64,000 nt of DNA, from positions 4,650,001-4,714,000 of the forward strand of contig NZ_CP163435.1 of the NCBI RefSeq assembly GCF_041051975.1, given 5' to 3'. The stretch comes from Streptomyces sp. R21. GTDB lineage: Bacteria > Actinomycetota > Actinomycetes > Streptomycetales > Streptomycetaceae. Below, in pieces: positions 1 through 7,963 of the stretch. The notes below the pieces were generated by a model. The model worked only from the letters and a program-made list of their open reading frames with translations, made no database searches and was not told where the DNA came from. Within the stretch, counting starts at the first letter, position 1. Every line of letters begins with the position of its first letter. The position numbers and the translations under genes were made by a program.

Positions 1-2
1 CG

Positions 3-3000
3 ATCCCGCTGACCACCAACGGCAAGATCGACCGGCGTGCGCTGCCCGCGCCCCAGCAGTCCCTGGACACCGGCGGCCGGGCGCCCCGCACCCCGGCCGA
101 GGAGGTGCTGTGCGGCCTGTTCGCGGCCGTACTCGGACTCCCGTCGGCCACCATCGACGACCACTTCTTCCACCGCGGCGGCCACTCGCTCCTCGCCACC
201 CGTCTCATCAGCCGCATCCGCGCCGTGTGGGACGCGGAGATCACCATCCGGGACCTGTTCCAGTACCCGACGGTCGCCCAGCTCGCCGAGCGGCTCACGG
301 CGGCGAGCGGCGACACCCGCCGCCCGGCCCTCGTCCCGGAGGACCGCCCGGAGCGCGTCCCGCTCTCCTCGGCCCAGCAACGCCTGTGGTTCCTGGACCA
401 GTTGGAGGGCCCGTCGGCGACGTACAACATCCCGATGGCGCTACGGCTCCACGGCCCCCTCGACCGCGAGGCCCTGCGCCTCGCACTGACCGACCTGGCC
501 GGCCGCCACGAGAGCCTGCGCACCACGTACCCCACCCACGAGAGCAAGCCGTACCAGCACCTGACGCCCGCCCAGCCGGTGGAACTCCCGCTCACCGCGG
601 CCACGGAGGACACCCTGCTCGAACTGCTGGGCGCGGAGGCGTCCCGCACCTTCGACCTGGCTTCCGAACTCCCCTTCCGGACAGGCCTGTTCAAGCTCGC
701 CGACGACGACCACGTCCTCTCCCTCGTCATCCACCACATCGCCTCGGACGGCTGGTCCAACGCCCCGCTGTTCCGCGACCTGTCGGCCGCCTACGAGGCA
801 CGCACCCAGGGCGAGGCGCCCGAGTGGGAGCCGCTGCCGGTCCAGTACGCCGACTACACGCTCTGGCAGGAGCGGCTCCTGCGCGAGGACGAGGACCGCC
901 AACTCACGCACTGGCGGGGGGCATTGGCGGACCTCCCGGAGGAGGCCACGCTCCCGACGGACCGCCCGCGCCCGGCCACGGCCTCCAACCGGGGCACCAC
1001 GCACACGGTCCACTGCGACGCCCCGCTGCACCAAGCGCTCGCGTCCCTGGCACAGGACACCGGCACGACCCTGTTCATGGTCGCCCAGGCCGCCGTATCG
1101 GCCCTGCTGTCCCGCTCCGGCGCCGGCCAGGACATCCCGCTCGGCTCCCCCGTCGCGGGCCGCACCGACCAGAAGCTCGACGACCTGATCGGCTTCTTCG
1201 TCAACACCCTGGTTCTGCGCACCGACTTGACCGGCAACCCGACCTTCCGCGACCTGCTGACCCGGGTCCGCGAGACGGATCTGGCCGCCTGGAACCACCA
1301 GGACCTCCCCTTCGACCGCCTCGTCGAGATCCTCAACCCCGAGCGCACCACGGCCCGCCACCCCCTCTTCCAGGTGATGCTGACGCTGGGCGAGACGTTG
1401 ACCGAGGCCCCCGGACTCGGCGACCTGACCGGCGAGTTCGCGTTCCCGGGAACGTCGGTCGCGAAGTTCGACCTGACCTTCGCGTTCGGCGAGCACCGAG
1501 GCACGGACGGCGAACCGACCGGCCTGGACATCACGGTCGAGTACGCCACGGACCTCTACGAGGCGACCACGATCGAGGCAACGGCGGACCGACTCGTACG
1601 CCTGCTGACGGAAGCCACCGCAACCCCCGATCTCCCCGTCACCGAACTGGAGTTGCTCTCCGCCGACGAGCGGGACCACGTCCTGGAGTGGAGCGGCGCA
1701 CCCACCCCCGCCCCGGCCCTCGGACTGGACGGCCTGTTCGTCGGACAGGCAGCGCGCACCCCGGACTCCCTGGCCCTGGTCTTCGAGGACCAGCAGCTGA
1801 CGTACGCCGAACTGGACATCTGGTCGAACCGCCTGGCAAGACACCTGACCGAGAACGGAGTGACCCCCGGCAGCATCGTCGCCATCCACCTGGAGCGCTC
1901 GCCGCACCTGATCGCCTCGCTGCTGGCGGTGTTGAAGGCGGGCGCCGGCTACACAGTCCTGGACCCGCAGTTCCCGGCCGACCGCCTCACCACGGTCCTG
2001 GGCCAAGTGAACCCGTCGGCCCTGGTGACCCAGAGCCACTTGGTGGCGCTGCCCACGACGGCGACGCTCGTAGACCTGACCGTCGACACCCCCACCATCA
2101 GCACACTCCCCGGAACCCCCGTGGAGACGTCCGGGCACCCGGAATCCACCGCGTGCGTCATGTTCACTTCGGGCTCCACCGGCGTACCGAAGGGCGTGGC
2201 GGCCTCGCACCGAGCCCTGGCCGCGACGTTCATCGGCCCGGACTACCTCGCCTTCGGCCCGGAACAGACGTACCTGCAAAGCTCCCCGGTCTCGTGGGAC
2301 GCGTTCGCGCTGGAGGTGTTCGGCCCGCTGCTGCACGGCGGCGTCTGCGTCCTGCAGCCCGGCCAGCACACGGACCCGCATCAGATCGCGGAGCTGGTGG
2401 AGCGCCACGACATCACCACGCTCCAGATGTCGGCGAGCCTGTTCAACCACATGCTCGACGAGCACCCGGCGGTCTTCTCCCGGATCCGCGAAGCCATGAC
2501 GGCAGGCGAGGCGGCGTCACCCGCGCACACGGCAAAGGCCCTGGCCGACCACCCCCACCTGCACCTGGTGAACGGCTACGGCCCCGCGGAGAGCATGGGC
2601 TTCACGACGGCCTACACGATCACCGCCCCCGCACCCGCGATCCCGATCGGCGGCCCCATCACCGGCAAGCACGCCTACGTCCTGGACGAGAACCTGTGCC
2701 TGCTCCCCCCGGGCGTCCCCGGCGAGCTGTACGTCGCCGGGCACGGGCTGGCCAACGGGTACATCGGCCAGCCGGTGCTGAGCGCGGAACGCTTCGTGGC
2801 GAACCCGCACGGCACGCCGGGCTCCCGCATGTACCGCACCGGAGACCTGGCCCGCTGGTCCCGCGACGGATCCCTCGAATACCTGGGCCGGGCGGACCAG
2901 CAGATCAAACTGCGCGGCTTCCGCATCGAGCCGGGCGAGATCGAGTCGGCCCTTCTCCGCCACCCCTCCGTCATCCAGTCCGCCGCGGTGATCCGCGAGG

Positions 3001-4256
3001 ACAGGCCGGGCGACAAGCGCCTGGTGGCGTACGTGGTGCCCACCGACAGTTCGACCAGCCCGGACCTGACCGAACTGCGCCGGCACGCGGCCGCGGCGCT
3101 GCCCGAGTACATGGTCCCCGCCGCGATCGTCCCCCTGGACGCCCTGCCCCTGACGGTGAACGGCAAGCTGGACCGCCGCGCCCTGCCGGAGCCGCCCCAG
3201 GCCGAGGCGACCGGCGGCCGCTCCCCGCGCACCCCGGCGGAGGAAATCCTGTGCGGCCTGTTCGCGGCCACCCTCGGAGTCGGCTCCGTCACCATCGACG
3301 ACCACTTCTTCCACCTGGGCGGCCACTCCCTCCTCGCCACCCGCCTGATCGGCCGCATCCGCGGGATCTGGGACACCCCGGTCACCATCCGGGACCTGTT
3401 CCAGTGCCCGACACCGGCGCTGCTGGCGGAGCACATCGCGACGCAGGCGGGCGGAAACCCCCTGGAGACCTTGCTCCCCATCAAGGCGATGACGGCCTCG
3501 TCCGAGCCCCCGCTCTTCTGCGTCCACCCGATCTCCGGGATGAGCTGGTGCTACGCCGGCCTCATGCGCCACCTGGGCGATCGCCCCCTGATCGGCCTCC
3601 AGGCACGGGAGTTGACGGACCCGGCGCTGCGGCCGGCCGACATGGCGGAGATGGCGGACACGTACGTCACAGAGATCCGCTCCGTCCAGCCGCACGGCCC
3701 GTACCACCTGCTGGGCTGGTCCTTCGGCGGCCTGGTCGCCCACGCGGTGGCGGCCCGCCTGGAGGAACAGGGCGAGGAGGTGGCCCTGTTGGGCCTGCTG
3801 GACGCCTATCCGCTCCCCGAGGGCTTCACCGCGCCCGCCATCACGGGCCGCGAGGTCCTGACGGCGTTCCTGGGCGAACGAGCCACCGATCTCCCCTTGG
3901 TGTGCGCCGACTTGACCCCGGATCCCCTCGAACTGTCCACCGTCCTGCGCCGCGAGGACCCGATCCTCGGAGCCCTCGACACCCCTCAGTCCATCGCCGT
4001 CATCGAGGCCACCGCCGCCCACCTGGCCATGCGCTACCGCTACGTCCCCGAACGCCGCTTCACCGGCAACGCGGTCTTCTTCAACGCCCTGCGCACCCCC
4101 GCCGCCCTCACCGGCGCCGACGCCTGGGCCCCGTACGTCCTCGGCCGCATCGAGGAACACGACATCGACTCCGCGCACTGGGACCTCACCACGACGGAAC
4201 CGCTCCGCGAGATCGGCAAGGTCCTGGCGGAGCAACTCCGAGGAGTCCGCCACTAG
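3..4256 (+). CDS. Nonribosomal peptide synthetase, C-terminal part (A-T-C-A-T-TE), 5' end outside window
   Basis: The reading frame is already open at base 3 and encodes the last motif of an adenylation domain (NGKIDRRAL), so the start lies upstream. In order it then carries a thiolation domain (GGHSLLATR, phosphopantetheine Ser near nt 187), a condensation domain with an intact HHIASDG motif near nt 733-753, a full adenylation domain (about nt 1740-3180; FTSGSTGVPKG near 2160, NGKLDRR near 3160), a second thiolation domain (GGHSLLATR near 3320) and a type I thioesterase (GWSFGG near 3714, Asp in LLDAYP, likely His in SAHWD). Aligned by eye to GrsA, the pocket residues of the complete A domain read D-A-L-S-M-A-G-G-F, which I cannot match to a known substrate. 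A terminal TE makes this the last elongation protein of the assembly line, releasing the peptide by hydrolysis or cyclisation. Confidence 0.97.
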   Translation: MPLTTNGKIDRRALPAPQQSLDTGGRAPRTPAEEVLCGLFAAVLGLPSATIDDHFFHRGGHSLLATRLISRIRAVWDAEITIRDLFQYPTVAQLAERLTAASGDTRRPALVPEDRPERVPLSSAQQRLWFLDQLEGPSATYNIPMALRLHGPLDREALRLALTDLAGRHESLRTTYPTHESKPYQHLTPAQPVELPLTAATEDTLLELLGAEASRTFDLASELPFRTGLFKLADDDHVLSLVIHHIASDGWSNAPLFRDLSAAYEARTQGEAPEWEPLPVQYADYTLWQERLLREDEDRQLTHWRGALADLPEEATLPTDRPRPATASNRGTTHTVHCDAPLHQALASLAQDTGTTLFMVAQAAVSALLSRSGAGQDIPLGSPVAGRTDQKLDDLIGFFVNTLVLRTDLTGNPTFRDLLTRVRETDLAAWNHQDLPFDRLVEILNPERTTARHPLFQVMLTLGETLTEAPGLGDLTGEFAFPGTSVAKFDLTFAFGEHRGTDGEPTGLDITVEYATDLYEATTIEATADRLVRLLTEATATPDLPVTELELLSADERDHVLEWSGAPTPAPALGLDGLFVGQAARTPDSLALVFEDQQLTYAELDIWSNRLARHLTENGVTPGSIVAIHLERSPHLIASLLAVLKAGAGYTVLDPQFPADRLTTVLGQVNPSALVTQSHLVALPTTATLVDLTVDTPTISTLPGTPVETSGHPESTACVMFTSGSTGVPKGVAASHRALAATFIGPDYLAFGPEQTYLQSSPVSWDAFALEVFGPLLHGGVCVLQPGQHTDPHQIAELVERHDITTLQMSASLFNHMLDEHPAVFSRIREAMTAGEAASPAHTAKALADHPHLHLVNGYGPAESMGFTTAYTITAPAPAIPIGGPITGKHAYVLDENLCLLPPGVPGELYVAGHGLANGYIGQPVLSAERFVANPHGTPGSRMYRTGDLARWSRDGSLEYLGRADQQIKLRGFRIEPGEIESALLRHPSVIQSAAVIREDRPGDKRLVAYVVPTDSSTSPDLTELRRHAAAALPEYMVPAAIVPLDALPLTVNGKLDRRALPEPPQAEATGGRSPRTPAEEILCGLFAATLGVGSVTIDDHFFHLGGHSLLATRLIGRIRGIWDTPVTIRDLFQCPTPALLAEHIATQAGGNPLETLLPIKAMTASSEPPLFCVHPISGMSWCYAGLMRHLGDRPLIGLQARELTDPALRPADMAEMADTYVTEIRSVQPHGPYHLLGWSFGGLVAHAVAARLEEQGEEVALLGLLDAYPLPEGFTAPAITGREVLTAFLGERATDLPLVCADLTPDPLELSTVLRREDPILGALDTPQSIAVIEATAAHLAMRYRYVPERRFTGNAVFFNALRTPAALTGADAWAPYVLGRIEEHDIDSAHWDLTTTEPLREIGKVLAEQLRGVRH

Positions 4257-4274
4257 TTACCCCCGCCGCACGGG

Positions 4275-4308
4275 GCGCCCGGTTCCGCCACCCCGGCGGA
4301 CCGGGCGC
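4275..4308 (+). terminator. Rho-independent-like hairpin after the NRPS gene
   Basis: GC-rich inverted repeat (GCGCCCGGT and CCGCC arms pairing with GGCGG and ACCGGGCGC around a 5-nt loop), followed by TTTC, 18 nt after the NRPS stop. It separates the NRPS transcript from the downstream kinase operon. Confidence 0.7.
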
Positions 4309-4693
4309 TTTCGCGCGTACGGGGGTCGGCGCCGCGTCTGCCTACTCGGCCCCCGGGGTGGGGGGCAAACCCCGGGCGCCCCTTGCTTTGCATGGTCACC
4401 CGGCGGTGGTGCTGGGCGGTGGTGGGTCGCGCAGCCCGGCGTTTACGGGGCGCCGCCTGCGCCCACCCGTGCCGCCCCAGCGGCACGATTGCCCGCAGGG
4501 TGGGCGACCACTACCCGCAGCCGCCCACCGGCACGGCCCCGACCCACCCACCGGACCCCCTGCGAACGACGACCGGCGGCAGTCACCAACCACCCCTAAC
4601 CTGCCGCCCCAGCCGCCGGACCGCACCCCCCACCCTGCATAGCGTGATCTCGTCCGCAGGTCACGGCTTCACCGGCAGCAGAGGGTCAAGGAC
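4309..4693. other. Non-coding stretch between NRPS and kinase operon; possible dispersed repeat
   Basis: About 385 bp without a supportable gene. The part near 4447-4498 (cgcccacccgtgccgcccca and following) resembles a GC-rich sequence I recall being scattered between genes in many Streptomyces genomes, but its copy number cannot be checked here. The promoter of the kinase operon must lie in this stretch; I see no convincing -35/-10 pair. Confidence 0.35.
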
Positions 4694-5611
4694 ATGGTGG
4701 ATCATTCCGACTGGCGTGTCGGGGCAGCTTCGGCCCCCGTCCATCACGGCGAGATTCTGCAGGGTGCCTTCACCACCCCAGCCGGACTCACGCGAGGCCT
4801 CGTCACACTGCCCTGCACCCTGCACACGACCCGAGCGACGTTCACCCCCACCCCCGACGGAGAAGTCACCGTCTCCCCGTCGTGGAAGGGCAAGGCAAGA
4901 CGCGCCGCCGAACTGGCCGTACGGGCCGTGACCAAACCCGGCGCGAAGCCGGCCGGCGGCCACCTGGAGCTCAGCGGAGACGTTCCGCTGTGCCGCGGCT
5001 TCGGTTCCTCCACCAGCGACGTGCTGTCGGCGATCTGGGCGGTGAAGGACGCGTTCGCCGACCCCCTGCCCCCGCAGGAGGTCGCCCGGCTCGCCGTACA
5101 CGCGGAGACGGCCTCGGACTCCCTGATGTTCGAGGAGTCCACCGTGCTGTTCGCGCAGCGCGAGGGCACCGTGATCGAGGACTTCGGTTACCGGATGCCA
5201 CCCCTGAGAGTCCTCGGCTTCGGCTCGCGCCCGGCGAACGAGGGCCGCGGCGTGGACACCCTGGCGTTCACGCCGGCCCGCTACGACCAGGCGGACGCCG
5301 CGCACTTCGCCCGGCTCAGGGACATGCTCCGCGAGGCCATCCAGATGAAGGACGTCGCCCTGCTGAGCAGCGTGGCGACGGCCAGCACGGAGATCAACCA
5401 GCGGCATCTGCCGGTCCCGGACCTGGACCGAATACGGGACATCGAGCGGGCCTCGGGTGCCCTGGGCGTGCAGGTGGCGCACAGCGGGGACATCGCGGGA
5501 CTCCTCTTCGACCGGGACGACCCCGATGTCGAGGGACGTACCGCGCAGGCGCGGGACCTTCTGCACCGGATCGGTATCCACGAGCAGTGGATCTACACAA
5601 CGGGTGACTGA
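4694..5611 (+). CDS. GHMP-family kinase, PduX-like (probable L-threonine kinase)
   Basis: A 305-residue GHMP kinase. It shows the early HHGEILQG segment (residues 17-24) and the GHMP ATP loop CRGFGSSTSD (100-109), both in the form found in PduX-type L-threonine kinases rather than homoserine or mevalonate kinases. PduX makes O-phospho-L-threonine. In this operon, two bases upstream of a PLP beta-replacement enzyme, the product is best read as the activated substrate of that enzyme, in place of the cobalamin role of PduX. Family assignment is firm. The substrate (Thr rather than Ser) is inferred from resemblance and from the lyase further downstream. The ATG start is preceded by a weak purine-rich site (GAGGGTCAAGGAC). 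Confidence 0.85.
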   Translation: MVDHSDWRVGAASAPVHHGEILQGAFTTPAGLTRGLVTLPCTLHTTRATFTPTPDGEVTVSPSWKGKARRAAELAVRAVTKPGAKPAGGHLELSGDVPLCRGFGSSTSDVLSAIWAVKDAFADPLPPQEVARLAVHAETASDSLMFEESTVLFAQREGTVIEDFGYRMPPLRVLGFGSRPANEGRGVDTLAFTPARYDQADAAHFARLRDMLREAIQMKDVALLSSVATASTEINQRHLPVPDLDRIRDIERASGALGVQVAHSGDIAGLLFDRDDPDVEGRTAQARDLLHRIGIHEQWIYTTGD

Positions 5612-5612
5612 C

Positions 5613-6665
5613 ATGACGACGACGACCTTGCCGAAGGCTCACTCCTCGATCGTGGAGGCCACCGAGCTGCCACGCATCATCAAGGTGAGCGACAACCTCT
5701 ACGCGGCGGCCTTCAGCCTGATGAAGCTGCTGCCCGCCCGCTTCATCCTCGACCGCGCCGAGGCCGCCGGGATCATCACCCCGGGCACCCCGGTCATCGA
5801 GACCTCGTCGGGAACGTTCGCGCTGGGCCTGGCGATGGTGTGCCGGCTGCGCGGCTACCCGCTGACGATCGTCGGCGACTCGGCGATCGACCAGGAGCTG
5901 CGCACCCGCCTGGAGATGCTGGGCACGACGGTGGAGATCGTCGAGCACCGCGGCCAGCCCGGCGGCATCCAGGGAGCCCGGCTGGCCCGGGTCGAGGAAC
6001 TGCGCCGGCAGCGCCCGGACGCCTTCGTGCCGGGCCAGTACGACAACCCCGACAACCCGGGTGCGTACGGCGTGGTCGCCGACCTGATCGGCGAGACGGT
6101 CGGCTCGGTCGACTGCCTGGTGGGCCCGGTCGGTTCGGGCGGCTCGACGGGCGGACTCGCCGCGTCGCTGCGGCCGTCGAACCCGGCACTGCACCTGGTC
6201 GGCGTGGACACGCACGGCAGCATCATCTTCGGTACGCCGGACGGCCCGCGCACCCTGCGCGGCCTGGGCAGCAGCATCCACCCGGGCAACGTCAAGCACT
6301 CGGCGTACGACGAGGTGCACTGGGTGACGGCCCCGGAGGCGTTCCACGCGACGCACGAGCTGTACCGGGCGCACGGCCTGTTCATGGGCCCGACGAGCGG
6401 GGCGTCGTTCCAGGTGGCGTCGTGGTGGGCGGAGCGAAACCCGCAGAGCACGGTGGTGATGGTGCTGCCGGACGAGGGCTACCGCTACCAGTCGACGGTC
6501 TACAACAACGCGTGGCTGCGCGAGCAGGGCATAGTCCCGACCCCGGCGCCGACCGGCGGCCCGGTCACGGTGGACCACCCGCTGGACGCACCGTCGCGCT
6601 GGTCCCGGCTGCTGTGGGCGCGGCGCGGCTTCGACGACGTGATGATGCCGGAGATAGCGTCATGA
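5613..6665 (+). CDS. PLP-dependent beta-replacement enzyme of the cysteine synthase/CBS family
   Basis: A 350-residue fold-type II PLP enzyme. Alignment by eye with CysM places the Schiff-base lysine at K38 (FSLMKLLPAR). The asparagine loop reads ETSSGTFALGLA instead of the usual TSGNTG, and the phosphate-binding loop is GSGGSTGG. The flexible N-terminal consensus of true cysteine synthases (N-P-x-G-S-x-K-x-R) is therefore strongly altered, which argues for a specialised amino-acid donor rather than sulfide. By analogy with SbnA and the diaminobutyrate pathways, I infer replacement of the phosphate of phosphothreonine by the amino group of an amino acid, plausibly aspartate given the lyase downstream. 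The gene begins 1 base after the kinase stop and overlaps the next gene by ATGA. Confidence 0.85.
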   Translation: MTTTTLPKAHSSIVEATELPRIIKVSDNLYAAAFSLMKLLPARFILDRAEAAGIITPGTPVIETSSGTFALGLAMVCRLRGYPLTIVGDSAIDQELRTRLEMLGTTVEIVEHRGQPGGIQGARLARVEELRRQRPDAFVPGQYDNPDNPGAYGVVADLIGETVGSVDCLVGPVGSGGSTGGLAASLRPSNPALHLVGVDTHGSIIFGTPDGPRTLRGLGSSIHPGNVKHSAYDEVHWVTAPEAFHATHELYRAHGLFMGPTSGASFQVASWWAERNPQSTVVMVLPDEGYRYQSTVYNNAWLREQGIVPTPAPTGGPVTVDHPLDAPSRWSRLLWARRGFDDVMMPEIAS

Positions 6666-7963
6666 CACATCAGCTGCTCCTTCTCATCGAGAGCAACACC
6701 ACAGGCACAGGACGGCTGTTCGCCAGACGAGCAGCCGAACTCGACGCGACCCCGGTCCTCTTGACCGCGGACCCGACCCGGTATCCGTACGCGGCCGAGG
6801 ACGCCGTACGAACGGTCACGGTCAACACCTCTGATGAAGCGCAGCTTTGGAAGGCAGTCACCCAGCTCGCCACCGAGGCCCCCCTCGCAGGAGTCCTGAC
6901 CAGCTCCGAGTACTACGTACCCGCCGCGGCCGCCCTGGCAAGCCGCCTCGGCCTCCCGGGCCCCGCCGCAGCCGCCGTAGGGGCCTGCCGCGACAAGTCC
7001 GAACAGCGCCGCACCCTCGCAGCGGCGGGGGTCGGCGTACCCGGCTTCGCGGTGGTGGAGACCGTCGGCGCCGCGGTGTCGGCCGCGGCCGCGACCCGGC
7101 TGCCGGTGGTGGTGAAGCCGGTGCAGGGCTCGGGAAGTCTGGGCGTACGGCTGTGCGCGGACCTCGACGAGGTCGCCGAGCACGCGCGGACGCTGCTGGC
7201 GACGACGGCGAACGAGCGCGGGGTCGCCACCCCGGGCCGGATCCTGGTCGAGGAGTACCTGACGGGCGCGGAGTTCTCCGTGGAGGTTTTCGGCACCGCG
7301 GCGGTGGTGACGGTCGCCAAGCACGTCGGCCCGCTCCCCGCGTTCGTCGAGGTCGGCCACGACGTGCCGGCCGCGCTCCCCGGCGACCTGGAGCGCGCGC
7401 TGCGGCACACGGCCGTACGCGCGGTGGAGGCCCTCGGCCTCGGCTGGGGCGCGGCCCACGTGGAGCTCAGGCTCGACGGGTCCGGAGGGTCCGCCGGGTC
7501 CGGCGTCTCCGTCCCGAAGGTCATCGAGGTCAACCCGCGCCTCGCCGGCGGCATGATCCCCGAACTGGTGCGCAGGGCCTGCGGAATCGACCTGGTCCGC
7601 GCACAGGTGCTGGCCGCGCTGGGCCGACCGCCCGAGCTGGAGCGCGGCATGTACGGCCGGGCCTCCATCCGCTTCCTGACCGCGGAGCAGGACGGCATCC
7701 TCGCCCCGGACCTCACCGAGGTCACCGACCGCGCGGCTGCCGTGCCGGGCGTCGTGGAGGCGTCCCTGTACCGCGGCCCCGGCGAACCCGTCGGCCCCGC
7801 CGCCGACTTCCGCGACCGCCTCGGCCATGTCATCGCCGTGGCCGACCGCCCCGGCCAGGCAGCCAGGGCGGCGGACCTCGGCGTGGCCGCCCTCGCCGAG
7901 GCGGTGTCGTACGCGGACCTGACCCCGCAGCGGGACCTGGTTCCCGAGGAGGCCCTGACATGA
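6662..7963 (+). CDS. ATP-grasp carboxylate-amine ligase family protein
   Basis: A 433-residue ATP-grasp protein started by the ATG that overlaps the preceding stop (ATGA). It has the N-terminal Rossmann-like domain (residues 1-105), the ATP-grasp lysine and glycine loop VVVKPVQGSGS (149-159), the second nucleotide-binding strand VEEYLTGAEFSVE (196-208) and the Mg-binding motif VIEVNPRLAGGM (287-298). Such enzymes form an acyl phosphate and then an amide bond. A purely kinase/PLP/lyase route to diaminobutyrate would not need it, so its substrate is unknown; it could condense two amino acids, protect an intermediate or act on the final peptide. A Gly/Ser-rich insertion (about residues 272-283) interrupts the C-terminal part of the ATP-grasp domain. 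Confidence 0.85.
   Translation: MTHQLLLLIESNTTGTGRLFARRAAELDATPVLLTADPTRYPYAAEDAVRTVTVNTSDEAQLWKAVTQLATEAPLAGVLTSSEYYVPAAAALASRLGLPGPAAAAVGACRDKSEQRRTLAAAGVGVPGFAVVETVGAAVSAAAATRLPVVVKPVQGSGSLGVRLCADLDEVAEHARTLLATTANERGVATPGRILVEEYLTGAEFSVEVFGTAAVVTVAKHVGPLPAFVEVGHDVPAALPGDLERALRHTAVRAVEALGLGWGAAHVELRLDGSGGSAGSGVSVPKVIEVNPRLAGGMIPELVRRACGIDLVRAQVLAALGRPPELERGMYGRASIRFLTAEQDGILAPDLTEVTDRAAAVPGVVEASLYRGPGEPVGPAADFRDRLGHVIAVADRPGQAARAADLGVAALAEAVSYADLTPQRDLVPEEALT

Noticed and set aside
110..4642. Very long alternative frame along the NRPS gene, and similar long frames opposite it (441-2465 and 2517-4253, minus strand)
   Set aside because: They lack any recognisable domain, are Arg/Pro/Gly-rich as expected for wrong frames of GC-rich DNA, and overlap a gene with clear NRPS motifs.
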